Notes: generated by a model not told the origin, from the letters alone. 64,000 nt of DNA from Bdellovibrionales bacterium (GCA_016713885.1 JADJOF010000013.1:62001-126000); one strand, 5' to 3'. Positions 1-11,004 are shown, counted from the first letter of the stretch. Made by a program: numbers and translations.

Positions 1-4
1 TAAA

Positions 5-1111
<1,107 letters not shown>

Positions 1112-1120
1112 GGTGTCTCC

Positions 1121-1741
1121 TTAGGCCATTTCCACAAGTTCGAGGATCATCTTGCGAATTCCATTGTAAACCTCAAAAGGTTTGGCGTCGTCATACATGT
1201 ACGCGGGCGCCGAGAGAAGCTTATGATCGCGGTCGCTAATGTAGTCGTCGACCGGGCACGAGGTGTGCCGGGCTCCTGTTTTTTCAATCACGGCTGCGGT
1301 GGCATCATCGTTGCCGATCGTGAGTTCGACGCCCTCTTTGCCGAGAGTGAGAGCGATGAGGTTCGGGGCGATGCAGATCACGCCAATTGGCTTTGCGTCG
1401 CCGTGGAATTCTCTGATCACGCGGGCGACCTCAGGGAGGACTTTGCCGCCAGCTCCGGCCTCCGCAAAGTTGGAGAGAACCTTTGCAGCTCCATATCCTC
1501 CGGGAAAAACCACGCCGTCAAAATCTCGCGAGCGGAGCTTGTCGATAGGTTGAACATTGCCGCGCGCGATGCGCTTGGACATTTCAAGACTATTTCCAAT
1601 ATCGGGTGCAAAGCATTGATACTGAGCGCCGACCTCTGAGAGTGCGATGAGCGTTGAGACGGCTTCGGTGATTTCTGTTCCGTCGGTGTGGCCACAGCCA
1701 GACAAAACTACCGCGATTTTTCGATCGAGTTGATTGATCAT
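1121..1741 (-). CDS. elbB: ElbB-like glyoxalase (DJ-1/PfpI superfamily)
   Basis: The 206-residue protein belongs to the DJ-1/PfpI superfamily, ElbB branch (isoprenoid biosynthesis protein with amidotransferase-like domain); members have glyoxalase activity, though the physiological role is not settled. The N-terminus IAVVLSGCGHTDGTEITEAV, the block FDGVVFPGGYGAAKVLSNFA and the nucleophile-elbow region GVICIAPNLIAL match the family. I chose the ATG at 1741, not an ATG seven codons upstream, because GGGAGG lies eight bases before it. It sits between a predicted lipoprotein gene and ddl, in the same direction. Confidence 0.93.
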   Translation of the reverse strand: MINQLDRKIAVVLSGCGHTDGTEITEAVSTLIALSEVGAQYQCFAPDIGNSLEMSKRIARGNVQPIDKLRSRDFDGVVFPGGYGAAKVLSNFAEAGAGGKVLPEVARVIREFHGDAKPIGVICIAPNLIALTLGKEGVELTIGNDDATAAVIEKTGARHTSCPVDDYISDRDHKLLSAPAYMYDDAKPFEVYNGIRKMILELVEMA

Positions 1742-1768
1742 GTGGTTGCCTCCCGGTCTCATCCCTTA

Positions 1769-2690
1769 TCAGGGAGCTTGATAACGGAAGTTCACCACAG
1801 GTTTACACTGTTTGACCAGAATCTTGCTTTGTCCTGCGCCGACCGACGCGAGGCCGGTTACGCATTTGTCTAAAACCGCAGCAAGGTAGGGAGCGCTGGG
1901 ACTCATTGCCAAGTCCCACCGAACGCGATCGGCCTTGCCGTTTTCCCAGAACACCATGTCAAAGCTCACGCGGTAAACTTCGATCTGACAGTTCGGTATG
2001 CCCGCACAGCCGGCCTGTTTTTGCACGAGGACCGGTGGCGCCTCCATTGCGACGGTGCGTTTGAGGTTGTGATAAGTGATTCGATCGCCACTGGTGGCCT
2101 GAACGGAGTCGCTGTTTGCGGCAAGCGTGCGAATTCCGGTTTTTAATGCAAGAGGGGAGCGGTCATTGAGAAGAGCTATCACTTCCGGACGGAATTCAAA
2201 TCCTGATTTTTTACCTCTTCAACGGGGCCTATCATAAGACTCGAGGCTTCAGTGGCCGGAGCCTTCTCGATTCGAACTGGGATTTCGGTCGAGACTTTTC
2301 GCACTTCGCCATTTTGATAGGTTTGCTGGTGCTGGATGATCGTGAGCAATATCTCGGTTGAGGACTCTTGGCGGTCGACGACGGTCTGCGCGGTGTCGGC
2401 AATGATGTTCTTTGCGGCGCCGCCGGCGATCTCTTGAGTGTCGGAATAAACAAAAAATTGACCGAGTTGAATGGTCAGTGGATCTGTTTTACTGAGCGGT
2501 TCTGAGATGACGGTATCGAGCTCTTGAGGAGAGATCTCAGGTCCCAGAGCGAGTGGCTTAACGTCGTCTTCTCCCGGCAACCGCCCATTTGCGTAAAGAT
2601 AAAGGGCAGAAGAAGCACCAGCACCACGTGAATGACGACGAGCGCACGTGTGCCGTTGAATTGAGTTTTGTCGATTCTTTCAATATTCAT
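1769..2690 (-). CDS. Predicted lipoprotein of unknown function, two frame breaks
   Basis: I do not recognise the family. Three overlapping frames read as one protein of about 307 residues when two bases are restored. The N-terminus (start 2690) has a membrane segment ending in TQMGGC, a poor but possible lipobox. Near 2573 one missing C/G in TGCCGGGAG rejoins the second frame (GEDDVKPLALGPE). Near 2195 one missing T in GATTTGAA rejoins the third frame (NQDFEFRPEVIALLNDRS). The start ATG overlaps the stop of the acetyltransferase gene (ATGA), so the two are probably translated together. Four cysteines sit in the last 90 residues. Either sequencing errors or a decayed gene. Confidence 0.6.
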
Positions 2691-3775
2691 ACGGAATCCC
2701 ATCCCCAGATCCACATTGGAACGGGTAGAAGGCGATCAAAGGTCTCAGCGGTTGTGCGATCAAAAGCGTGGAGCTCAGATGGACGAGTCGGTCCAAAGAG
2801 AAGGCGCAAGATGTCGGATTCAGAGTCAGTGGAATACACGTGTAGGCCCCGGCCAAAATAAAACTTCTCATCCTTTTTTTCGAGAACAAGGTCGGCGATC
2901 CCGAGTGAGCGCGCGTGGCGCTGAATTTTTGAGAAGAAAGAGTCTGGTTTTAAAAGCTTCATCATGCCGAGATGACCCCGATGCACTGGAAGTCCGAGCT
3001 CGGTGAGTTTTGCGATTAAGTTCAGTGCGTGAGCCGGAGTGATGAGGCGAAGAGTGCGTTTTTGTGTTGCACGCATATGTGTAAAAAGAGAGAGCAGGTT
3101 TGGAAGTGATCCACCCCATTCGTGGATGTAGCCGTTGAGATCGGCGCCCTTTCCTTCGACAGCGTACGCGACCATGCGTCCCATGCTGTCCCAGGCCGTG
3201 GTGACACGTGAATTGGGAATAGCAAGTGACTCGCGGATGTCATCGATCGAACGATGGCTTGTAACGGTATGTTGAGCGTAGAGGCGAAGGACTGCGGTGG
3301 GATCGACTTTAGGTCCTTCGACAAAGCGAAGCTGAGTGTTTGTGGTGAGATCGCGGTCGATCTCGAAAGACACCTCGGTGCCGGCCAGCTCAAAACCGAT
3401 GCGGCGATAGAAATCAAAGAGATCGGTCCAAAGAATGGCCAGGTCACAATTGCTTTCACGCGCTGCTTGCAAACAGCTTTCGAGAATCTGGGTCGAAAGC
3501 CCTTGTTTGCGATATTGATCAGAGGTGACGACGCTGCCGATGCCGGCCACTTTGAAGACCCCAATAGGATTCTTGACAATGATGGGGCGGACAATCGCAT
3601 GCGAAATGATTTGGTCGCCGTCGAAGATCACGCGGCTATTGATACGATTTGAGGAGGTCAATGCCGTTGGATATTCGTCAGCAATGGACCAACCCTGCCC
3701 CGGTCGGAGATGTGTATTCAAAAACTCGACGACACGAGTCCACTCGTGGATTTCTGGAGCGCGAGGCCCTTCCAT
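2687..3775 (-). CDS. GNAT-family N-acetyltransferase
   Basis: A 362-residue protein whose first half carries a GNAT fold: the acetyl-CoA binding motif appears as GIGSVVTSDQYRKQGLSTQIL (about residues 90-110), followed by CDLAILWTDLFDFYRRIGFEL, the usual strand-helix end of the fold. The second half (about 170-362) resembles the extra domain of larger, Eis-like acetyltransferases but I cannot identify it securely. Substrate unknown. Its stop overlaps the start of the downstream lipoprotein gene by four bases, and it is the first gene of the leftward cluster reaching ddl. Confidence 0.85.
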   Translation of the reverse strand: MEGPRAPEIHEWTRVVEFLNTHLRPGQGWSIADEYPTALTSSNRINSRVIFDGDQIISHAIVRPIIVKNPIGVFKVAGIGSVVTSDQYRKQGLSTQILESCLQAARESNCDLAILWTDLFDFYRRIGFELAGTEVSFEIDRDLTTNTQLRFVEGPKVDPTAVLRLYAQHTVTSHRSIDDIRESLAIPNSRVTTAWDSMGRMVAYAVEGKGADLNGYIHEWGGSLPNLLSLFTHMRATQKRTLRLITPAHALNLIAKLTELGLPVHRGHLGMMKLLKPDSFFSKIQRHARSLGIADLVLEKKDEKFYFGRGLHVYSTDSESDILRLLFGPTRPSELHAFDRTTAETFDRLLPVPMWIWGWDSV

Positions 3776-3903
3776 GAACCCCTCCCTTGCTCCTTCCAGT
3801 TTAGCAACTCTACCGGGTGAGACGGTGAATTCGTTGGCGAAACTCGCCGAAGGTCCGGCGTCGTCGATTGACCACGACCAGACCCCCGACGAGAATAGGC
3901 TCT

Positions 3904-4391
3904 ATGCTGGTCGCTTTTGTCGAGAGCTTTAAATATGTCGGTCATCTGATTCCTGTTGCGTGCCTGCGCATTTTTTTGGGTGGCTATTTTCTAAAGCACG
4001 CACTGGCCGCCTTTCAGGGCGACTATCTGCTGAAGGCCTATCTTGCTGAGGATGTTCGAAATCATCTTCCGCAATCGACAGCGCCTGAATGGTTTCGCTG
4101 GTTTTTGGAGTATGTCGTAATTCCAAATTGGCAGTTTTTGCGGTAGGTCTTACTGCCATTCAGGCCTTTATCGGTGTGAGTTATATCATTGGCTATCTCG
4201 TTCGTCCGGCGGCACTTCTTGGCGTGATTTTGTCGGCGGGATTGATCGGTGCGATTGGTGCGAGTCAGAACAATCTTCAGGCGACGACGTTCATGTTGGT
4301 TCTGCATCTGATTTTGGGTTGGATTGGCGCTGGTCGATGCTTGGGCTTTGACTACTTCTTTTATAAGAGGCATCGCGGAATCTGGTGGTAG
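3904..4391 (+). CDS. DoxX-like membrane protein, one frame break
   Basis: A small integral membrane protein of the DoxX/DoxD type with about four membrane segments and 162 residues once one base is restored. The first part (ACLRIFLGGYFLKHALAAF, then VVIPNWQF) and the second part (AVGLTAIQAFIGVSYIIGYL, RPAALLGVILSAG) are typical of the family, but the frame breaks at 4136-4140 in a run of five T; a sixth T joins PNWQFFAVGLTAIQ. It ends three bases before thiB and probably starts the transporter operon. DoxX proteins are often linked to redox processes; the role here is unknown. Confidence 0.72.
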
Positions 4392-4394
4392 TCG

Positions 4395-5405
4395 ATGCGG
4401 GGTAAGTGGATTACTGGCTCCGTCATGGCCTTGTTTGTCGGAAGCGCCGGCATTCTGTATTTAGAAAATCGGCAGAATAACAAAGTCACGAAACCGCTCG
4501 TGGTGATGAGCTATGCGAGTTTCATAGCCTCGTGGGGACCAGGACCGGAACTCGCCAAGCGCTTTGAGGCCAAAACAGGAACTCCGGTTCAATTTGTTCA
4601 AGCTGACGATGCCGGGATTCTGCTTCAGCGACTCAGGCTGGTCTCGGCGGATGTGGTACTGGGGCTTGATCAGTCTGTTCTGACTGGCGCGCGATCAGAG
4701 ATGAGCTGGCTTCCGCATTCTGCCAAAGTGGATTTTCCTCACGATGACTTTTTTGTCCCGATCGATTGGGCGCCGGTTGGCTTTGTCTACCGAGACGGTG
4801 AACTCACGCCGCCATCCTCTTTGGATGATCTTCGACATGAGCGGTTCAAGAACCAGATCGCGTTAGAGGATCCGCGGACAAGTGCGCCTGGCTTCCAATT
4901 TTTGAGTTGGATAGCGCGAGGTCGAACCGATGTCGAATTGAAGACATGGATTCGGCAGATGCATCCCGGTATTCAGTCGGTGTCGCCAAGCTGGTCACAG
5001 GCTTACGGACTCTTTACACGCGGAACAGCAAAATTGGTTTTAAGCTACATGACGTCGCCGCTCTATCATCAGTTGATCGAGCGCGATGAGCGCTACCGAT
5101 TTGCGTTGTTCTCGGGTGGTCATGCTGTTCACGTGGAGTTTGCCGGAATTTTAGCTAAATGTGTGAGCTGTGATCAGGCGCGAGAATTTCTGCAGTTTCT
5201 TCTTTTGGCTGAGAATCAGAAACTGATTATGGAGAAGAACTGGATGCTGCCGGTGGTGGAGCTGCCGGCGACCGAAGACCTTGGGCCGTTCCGAAAAGTT
5301 TTGGAGGCCGCTCGGTATTTGAAACCTAAGGACATGGCGACGCTTGAGGTGTCAACGGCCGATCGCGAACGATTGTTGAAGCTATGGTCCGAGGCGGCGC
5401 CGTGA
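4395..5405 (+). CDS. thiB: Thiamine-type ABC transporter substrate-binding protein
   Basis: The 336-residue periplasmic binding protein of a thiamine (or thiamine phosphate) importer. It begins with a signal/anchor segment and then follows the ThiB/TbpA pattern closely: ASFIASWGPGPELAKRFEA, SADVVLGLDQSVL, ALEDPRTSAPGFQFLSW, SPSWSQAYGLFTRGTAKLVL and SYMTSPLYH, ending with NWMLPV. These positions line the substrate pocket in the known family, so thiamine specificity is a good inference. Its TGA overlaps the GTG of the permease gene (GTGA), so the operon is translationally coupled. Confidence 0.92.
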   Translation: MRGKWITGSVMALFVGSAGILYLENRQNNKVTKPLVVMSYASFIASWGPGPELAKRFEAKTGTPVQFVQADDAGILLQRLRLVSADVVLGLDQSVLTGARSEMSWLPHSAKVDFPHDDFFVPIDWAPVGFVYRDGELTPPSSLDDLRHERFKNQIALEDPRTSAPGFQFLSWIARGRTDVELKTWIRQMHPGIQSVSPSWSQAYGLFTRGTAKLVLSYMTSPLYHQLIERDERYRFALFSGGHAVHVEFAGILAKCVSCDQAREFLQFLLLAENQKLIMEKNWMLPVVELPATEDLGPFRKVLEAARYLKPKDMATLEVSTADRERLLKLWSEAAP

Positions 5406-6868
5406 GCAGACTGAGTCGCACTCTTGTCTTTCTCCTCTTCTTAGCGCCCTATGTGTTTTCGCTGATCGTCGCGCAAGGGCGGATGGCATTGCCAGCTGGG
5501 TTTCTGGGCCTTGTTCAGAGCAGTTTTCTCCAGGCTGCGCTGTCTGCTCTGTTTGCGGTGACGCTTGGTATTCTGACTGGGGTTGGACTTTTGGGATTGC
5601 CTCAGCGTCTTCGTCGATCCACTGAGGCCGCCGTTCTGGTTGGAAGTTTTGTTCCGTCGATTGCTTGGGTCTTGATGTGGATGGTGTTGCTGCCGAACGT
5701 GCGAGGGGTAACGGCGATTGTCATCTTGCACGCCGTGAGTAGTGCCGGCTTGATCGCTTCGGCGGTGGTGAGAAAGGTCCGAACACGGTGGGCGGGAAGC
5801 CTTGAACTCGCAATGGTTGAAGGTGCGCCGCGCGGGTTGATGTGGCGCCGGGGGCTTCTTCCACTTTTGCGCTCTGATTTGGTGACCTATCTGCTGACGA
5901 TCTTCGCTTCGAGTTTGTCGAGTTTCTCGATTCCGCTTTTGATGGGCGGTGCCGAGGCTTGGACATTTGAGATCGCGATTCATCAAGCCGTGCGCATCCA
6001 TTCGGCGTGGGATCAGGTCGCAGCGCTGACGCTTTGGCAGTGGATCACGCTGACTGTGCTACTTTTCGTGTCACGATCACGAGTGCCGTTGCGTGCCGGT
6101 GCAATCGATCATCGCGAGTCTCGTGCAGTGGAGAAGTATGGCTGGAAACCGCTGGTTTTGTTGGGCGTTATGCCAGTGGCTTCGGTGTTGATTGTTTTGT
6201 TGAGCTCGGCTTTGCGAGGTGTGCAACAGCTCGAGACGGCTGGTCTACTGATCGATGGCGGTGAACTCGGCGCCGTCGTACTGGTCTCGATTTTTGTAGC
6301 TCATCTTGGCGGTCTGTTGACGGCAGCGACGACTTTGTTTTTTGCCCTGTCTCGGCCGAGTGAGACGGAGCGCCGCCTTTTGAGTTCGTACGTGGCTCCA
6401 AGCGCGGTGATCACGGGGTTGATGCTTCTTTTGGTGGGAATGGGGTCCGTGTCGGCGTTGGCTGATGCTTTGCGGATCTCTTTTGGCTGCGCTCTTGTTT
6501 TTGCGCCTGTGCTGTGGCGGATGCGCTGGCACGTTGAGCTTTCAACACTTGAAAGACAGGTTGAGGTGGCCGAGATTTTTGGTGCTTCGGCGCAAATGAT
6601 TGCGTGGCGGATTCTCTGGCCGCAGCTGCGACCGCTTTTCTATTGGACTTGGGGAGTTGCGACCTTTTGGGCTTTCGGTGACTACGCAATCGGTGCCGTT
6701 GCAGCATCGCGTCCGATCACGCTCGCACTTTTGTCGCGGGCTCTTTTAGAATCCTATCGTCTCGAGGCGGCAGCGATTCTGATCGGCCTTGGGCTATTTC
6801 TTGGCTTCTTGTCGTACTTATTTTTCTCAAATCGAGGAGAGCGCAATGTCGGTCGTAAAGTGTCTTGA
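5402..6868 (+). CDS. thiP: Thiamine-type ABC transporter permease
   Basis: A 488-residue polytopic inner-membrane permease with two homologous halves, each ending in the cytoplasmic EAA loop that docks the ATPase: AMVEGAPRGLMWRRGLLPLL in the first and EVAEIFGASAQMIAWRILWPQL in the second. This duplicated design is that of ThiP and of iron FbpB permeases; the neighbouring ThiB-like protein favours thiamine. I chose the GTG at 5402, which overlaps the stop of thiB, over an ATG 18 bases upstream. It overlaps the ATPase gene by 23 bases. Confidence 0.9.
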   Translation: MSRLSRTLVFLLFLAPYVFSLIVAQGRMALPAGFLGLVQSSFLQAALSALFAVTLGILTGVGLLGLPQRLRRSTEAAVLVGSFVPSIAWVLMWMVLLPNVRGVTAIVILHAVSSAGLIASAVVRKVRTRWAGSLELAMVEGAPRGLMWRRGLLPLLRSDLVTYLLTIFASSLSSFSIPLLMGGAEAWTFEIAIHQAVRIHSAWDQVAALTLWQWITLTVLLFVSRSRVPLRAGAIDHRESRAVEKYGWKPLVLLGVMPVASVLIVLLSSALRGVQQLETAGLLIDGGELGAVVLVSIFVAHLGGLLTAATTLFFALSRPSETERRLLSSYVAPSAVITGLMLLLVGMGSVSALADALRISFGCALVFAPVLWRMRWHVELSTLERQVEVAEIFGASAQMIAWRILWPQLRPLFYWTWGVATFWAFGDYAIGAVAASRPITLALLSRALLESYRLEAAAILIGLGLFLGFLSYLFFSNRGERNVGRKVS

Positions 6869-7544
6869 GCATGACTACGGCGACTTTAAGATCGCGATCC
6901 ATAACTGGGAGATTCTTGATCAAGGCGTGACGGCGTTTCTTGGTCCGTCGGGTTCGGGTAAATCGTCGGTGATTCGGCACCTGTTGGGACTCGAGAAATC
7001 CGATCGGTTACAGTGGTTCTGGAACGAAGAGACGGGACAGGTTGATCTTGCGTCAATGCTGATCCGCGATCGTCGCCTCGGCGTTGTTTTTCAAAACGGT
7101 GAGCTGTTTCCCCATATGACGGCAAAGCAGAATATCGAGTTCGCGGCCGAGGCGGCAGTCGCTTCGCGCGGAGCCAAGAGGTCAGAGGTCGCAGCATCAG
7201 TAGGTCGTCTTATTCAAGATCTGAGTCTTGAACGTGCAAGTGAAACGCTGGCGGTGAATTTGAGCGGAGGCGAACGTCAACGTGTGGCCTTGGCCCGAGC
7301 ACTCGTTGGTCGACCGCGTTTAATTTTGCTCGACGAGCCGTTTTCGGCTCTTGATGCTGAGCTTCGTCGCGAAGTTCGCGCGATAGTTTTTCGTGTTCTG
7401 GCCGAGCACAATATCCCGGCACTCTTGGTGACTCATGACCCAGAAGATCTGGTCGGCCTTCAGGGCAAACTGACGCGAATTCAAGATGGTCGCATCGTCG
7501 AAGATCGATCAATGACACGAGCTGTGGAAGGGGAGAGGGGTTGA
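6846..7544 (+). CDS. thiQ: Thiamine-type ABC transporter ATP-binding protein
   Basis: The 232-residue cytoplasmic ATPase of the importer. It has Walker A (GPSGSGKSS), the Q-loop (VVFQNGELFPHMT), the ABC signature (LSGGERQRVALARAL), Walker B (LILLDEPFSALD) and the H-loop (LLVTHDPED). The ATG at 6846 is preceded by GAGGAG and lies inside the end of thiP. There is no added substrate-binding (TOBE) domain, as expected for ThiQ. The stop overlaps a TTG start (TTGA) for the next membrane protein, so that gene belongs to the same operon. Confidence 0.92.
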   Translation: MSVVKCLEHDYGDFKIAIHNWEILDQGVTAFLGPSGSGKSSVIRHLLGLEKSDRLQWFWNEETGQVDLASMLIRDRRLGVVFQNGELFPHMTAKQNIEFAAEAAVASRGAKRSEVAASVGRLIQDLSLERASETLAVNLSGGERQRVALARALVGRPRLILLDEPFSALDAELRREVRAIVFRVLAEHNIPALLVTHDPEDLVGLQGKLTRIQDGRIVEDRSMTRAVEGERG

Positions 7545-8636
7545 GGGCTCTTCGAGTACCGCGTTTCGGTTGGACGGTTAAACATTGGGCGGACGCGGCA
7601 GAGAGTTCGCCGGTCATCACGTTTGTCCGATTGAGCGCCATACTGATAGTCATTGGCCGACTTGTAGGCGAGAGAAAGTCTTCGAAAGTCTCCTACGTCA
7701 CCTTTTTTAATCACCTTTTGGATACGACTTCGGCGGATGTGCTGCCGCTTGTGGAGATTATTCGGTTTGGCATTGTGAACTCGGCCACTTTTCTCGGGTC
7801 TACATTATCGCCCGGTCGTAGCGATGTTTGCTTTTTGGGGAATTGCTCTTGAGCTGCTCGGCGTTTTAATTCTCGTGCCGCGATTTCGACGGCTGGGCTT
7901 GCTGGCGGCGATTCTCTTTCATCTGCTTGTCGGCGCATCGATTATTAAAGTCGTCAACATTACGGCATACGTTCTCACGTTGCCGATTCTTTTTTCGAGT
8001 GATCGAGACTCGGTATCCGGCGATACATCCAGGTTTTTTGTCTGGGAAGGCGTTATCGTCACGTTTTTGATGGTATGGAGTGTTATTGATCAGTTCCTCC
8101 CGAGCGATGTTATGCGCTGGATATACGATTTTGTTTCTTGGTTTTGGATTTTCACGATCGGCTATGTACTCGTGCGGTCCATACGAAAACGGAGTTTGTG
8201 GCAAGGAGCAGGATTTTCTTGGTTGGCGTTTCTTGTGTCGACGACGTTCTTCCTGGCTGCGTGGATATTCTCGTGGCCCGAGCCTTTGGGCTACACGCAG
8301 TATTCGGGACGCGAGCGGTTGTTCTACGGGGCGATCTACTCTGATCATGAAAACAGGGCTGATCAAGAAATCATGAAGGGCATGAAGTCGCGTTGGGGAG
8401 TGCGATATTTTAGTCTGGGACATGGGACGGTGCTTGGACTGTTCCCAACCAGAGTGATTTCAAAACATGCGACAGAGGTTTTTTGTTTGAAATTTCTGAC
8501 GGCATCAATAACAGAGGTCGAAACTCAGTCTCGCGGTTCAAACTTTGTGATGGGTCGAGGTGTGTCGGTTTTACCTGTGCCGTATCGGGTCACGTCGGGC
8601 CGAATTGAATGCTCCAAATTTGGAACTGTTGACTAG
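7541..8636 (+). CDS. HTTM/DoxX-like multi-pass membrane protein, one frame break
   Basis: A predicted inner-membrane protein of about 364 residues with several hydrophobic segments and a soluble C-terminal part. LGLLAAILFHLLVGASIIKV resembles the vitamin-K-carboxylase-like HTTM group, but the match is only by pattern. The frame changes near 7810: the first frame runs into nonsense after VNSATFLG, while deleting one G from GGG continues as LHYRPVVAMFAFWGIALELL, which reads well. A start further downstream at 7824 would give only the second part. It is the last gene of the thiamine-type operon; the link to thiamine is unproven. Confidence 0.6.
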
Positions 8637-8702
8637 TGACGGAGCTCTTATATCGTCGTGGACGCTTGTTACAATCTTGAGTACTTCAGAAAGAGGACTT
8701 CG

Positions 8703-9080
8703 ATGAAGTTGAATTCGTTCGCAGTTGTTGTCGTTTCAGTTCTGGCTTTGGGTTCAGTTTCGAAAGCCGAAGAGGTTTTTCGTATTGAAGTGGGTCGCGA
8801 TTATAATCACTACACGCAGCGCGATCTACAGCGCCGAGTCTGGGAACTTGAGCGAGCTGTTGCTCAGCTCCAGGCGCGCGTTTTTCAACTTGAGTATTCG
8901 CGTGTGGTGGCTCCTCCGGCGCCAAAACCGGCCGATACATGGATCTGTAAAGTGAATGCGATGGGAGTAACCTACAGTGGAACCGGAGCTACGAAAGCGG
9001 TTGCTGAACAGGCGGCGATCGAGGACTGCAAAGCAAAGGCTGAAGACTTTTTCTGTAAAGATGCGAAGTGTTCGCAGTAG
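8703..9080 (+). CDS. Small secreted protein with coiled coil
   Basis: A 125-residue protein of unknown function. It has a clear signal peptide (MKLNSFAVVVVSVLALGSVSKA), a short heptad-rich helix (LQRRVWELERAVAQLQARVF) likely to form a coiled coil, a Pro-rich linker and a C-terminal domain with four cysteines (WICKV, EDCKAK, FFCKDAKC) that could make two disulfides in the periplasm. The ATG at 8703 has AGAGGA upstream; an in-frame ATG at 8658 has no ribosome site and would bury the signal peptide. It faces the M48 protease gene tail to tail. Confidence 0.75.
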   Translation: MKLNSFAVVVVSVLALGSVSKAEEVFRIEVGRDYNHYTQRDLQRRVWELERAVAQLQARVFQLEYSRVVAPPAPKPADTWICKVNAMGVTYSGTGATKAVAEQAAIEDCKAKAEDFFCKDAKCSQ

Positions 9081-9087
9081 ATTGAGA

Positions 9088-10986
9088 CTATGAATGCAGC
9101 GGAAGATCCAAAGCCAGGGCCGTGGCCCGCAACAGCTCATTCTCCTCGATCCCGGTATTCGGTACTGACTGTACCAGGTCTTCGAGAGCCGAAATGAGTT
9201 GTCTGCGAAATTCAGGAGGGCATGTGCGAAGGCGCTGTAGACTTGAGACCAGGCGCTGGCCATTGACGCCGATGGCTTCGATTAACGTCAGGTCGGCTTT
9301 TAGACCCGAACGGCGACAGGCGGCGACGGCGAGCGCGAAGCGAGCGTTGGGATCCTGGTCAAGATGCGCGATTGCAGAAACCAGAACGGAGATTGAAAAT
9401 CGAAGTTCTGCGCTACTCAGTCGCGGGGACTTTTCAAGCTGCGGGGCCATTGCGCGCTGGACAACAATCAGCGCCGCGGCTTCAAACAGTGAAATGTGGC
9501 CATTTGCCATGACAAGTCGTTGTGCGAGTTGCATGAATTGAATGCGATCGGGATGCGAGAGCACTCGAAGCGAAGGCATGGCGAGCTCAAGCAGCGTGAA
9601 ACGAAGCGCCTTGGCATTGGCTTCTCCCAGAAGGAGCAGTGTCGTCGTAGTATCGGCGACACGTGTGGAGAACTCGGTGGATGGGGCATAGGACGCGAGT
9701 TCGCGTTCGACATTCTCACGTTCTTCTCCGGCTTCAATCGACAAGATCGCGGCAACTAGAATTGGAGCGCCGTTGCTGGAGCGGGCCATGTTGATCAGTC
9801 GTTGGGGTGGCGTGACGGACGTGCGCGGCTTTGGATTTTGTAGAGGGCTTGGCTCTAAGCGAGCCGCCATTGTGGCGGCTGTCGCTGTGAGTGAGGCGAT
9901 AGTGTCAATAGCCTGCGACGAATTGTCGAGCTGCGATGATGAGACTGGTTTTAACTTTTTCTCTCCCCGGGTTTTAACATAGTCTCGAATGAGATCAGGC
10001 GAGATGCGTTTGAGGCGTTCGATGATGGGCGGATGTGTTGAGAAATTATAAAAGTGTTCACTTAATGCTGGCGCGAAGAAAAAGTGACTCGCCTCTTTGC
10101 CAACCGGTGAGAGAATGATCGACTCGTAGGTGCTGCGCAGAATTTTTGTCAGCGCTCCGCCGATACCGTGAGGATTTCTCGTATACTGAATTGCCGTTGC
10201 GTCAGCGAGAAATTCACGTTGTCTCGAAATGGCCGCTTTCACGATACCGGCCATCAGCGTACCAAAAAAACCAACGATAATAAGTGCAATGCCGATCAAG
10301 ATAAAGCCGCCGGCTGCTTCGCGGTTTTGTTTTGAGCGGGACTGACTGGAGCCGCGAGAGACGTCGATCAGGAACCGACCGATTGAGGTAAAGGCGGTGA
10401 GACCCGCAACCCAGCCGAGGAGATCCATGTTGAGCTTCATATCGCCATTGAATATGTGTGAAAACTCATGGGCGACCACGCCTTGTAGTTCATCTCGTGT
10501 GAGCTCGGTGAGCGCGCCTTTTGATACGGCGATGACGGCATCGCTGGGACTCAGTCCGGCGGCGAAGGCATTGATTCCGGGCTCGCGGTCGAGAACATAG
10601 ACTGGAGGAACCGCAATACCGGCCGCGATCGCCATCTCTTCGACGATGTTGAGCAGGCGCCGCTCGTCATGATCGATGGAGTTCGGAAGCAGGACCCGGC
10701 CGCCCATCATATGAGCCAGGGTCTGTCCGCCACGTTTAAGTTGTCGCCGTTTAATGAGGGCGCCGATCAGAACGACGCCGCCGGCAAGAGCGCCGCCGAG
10801 GATGTCAACTGCCGAGGGGAAAGGCGATCTGAGCTTAAGCTCTACTGCCATCACAAAGTGAATGATCGCCATGGTCGCGATGATCGTGATCGCGACCACC
10901 ACAAAGAAGATCGCAAGCAGCTTTTTCGTCTGCGCCCGGGCTTGGTCCTGTTGTTGATAGAAGGTCTGACGAAGAGTTTGGCTCAT
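9088..10986 (-). CDS. M48-family (HtpX-like) membrane zinc protease
   Basis: A 632-residue membrane protease. The first part has a membrane segment (LLAIFFVVVAITIIATMAII), a second one near residue 70, and the M48 core ELQGVVAHEFSHIFNGDMKL with the HEFSH zinc motif, further membrane segments, and a downstream EFLADATAIQ stretch carrying the third zinc ligand. HtpX itself is about 290 residues; the remaining 300 residues here form an Ala/Leu-rich helical region I cannot assign. lemA lies just upstream in the same direction, a very common partnership in envelope stress or quality control. Confidence 0.9.
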   Translation of the reverse strand: MSQTLRQTFYQQQDQARAQTKKLLAIFFVVVAITIIATMAIIHFVMAVELKLRSPFPSAVDILGGALAGGVVLIGALIKRRQLKRGGQTLAHMMGGRVLLPNSIDHDERRLLNIVEEMAIAAGIAVPPVYVLDREPGINAFAAGLSPSDAVIAVSKGALTELTRDELQGVVAHEFSHIFNGDMKLNMDLLGWVAGLTAFTSIGRFLIDVSRGSSQSRSKQNREAAGGFILIGIALIIVGFFGTLMAGIVKAAISRQREFLADATAIQYTRNPHGIGGALTKILRSTYESIILSPVGKEASHFFFAPALSEHFYNFSTHPPIIERLKRISPDLIRDYVKTRGEKKLKPVSSSQLDNSSQAIDTIASLTATAATMAARLEPSPLQNPKPRTSVTPPQRLINMARSSNGAPILVAAILSIEAGEERENVERELASYAPSTEFSTRVADTTTTLLLLGEANAKALRFTLLELAMPSLRVLSHPDRIQFMQLAQRLVMANGHISLFEAAALIVVQRAMAPQLEKSPRLSSAELRFSISVLVSAIAHLDQDPNARFALAVAACRRSGLKADLTLIEAIGVNGQRLVSSLQRLRTCPPEFRRQLISALEDLVQSVPNTGIEENELLRATALALDLPLHS

Positions 10987-11004
10987 TGTGCTGTGTGTTC
11001 AGCA

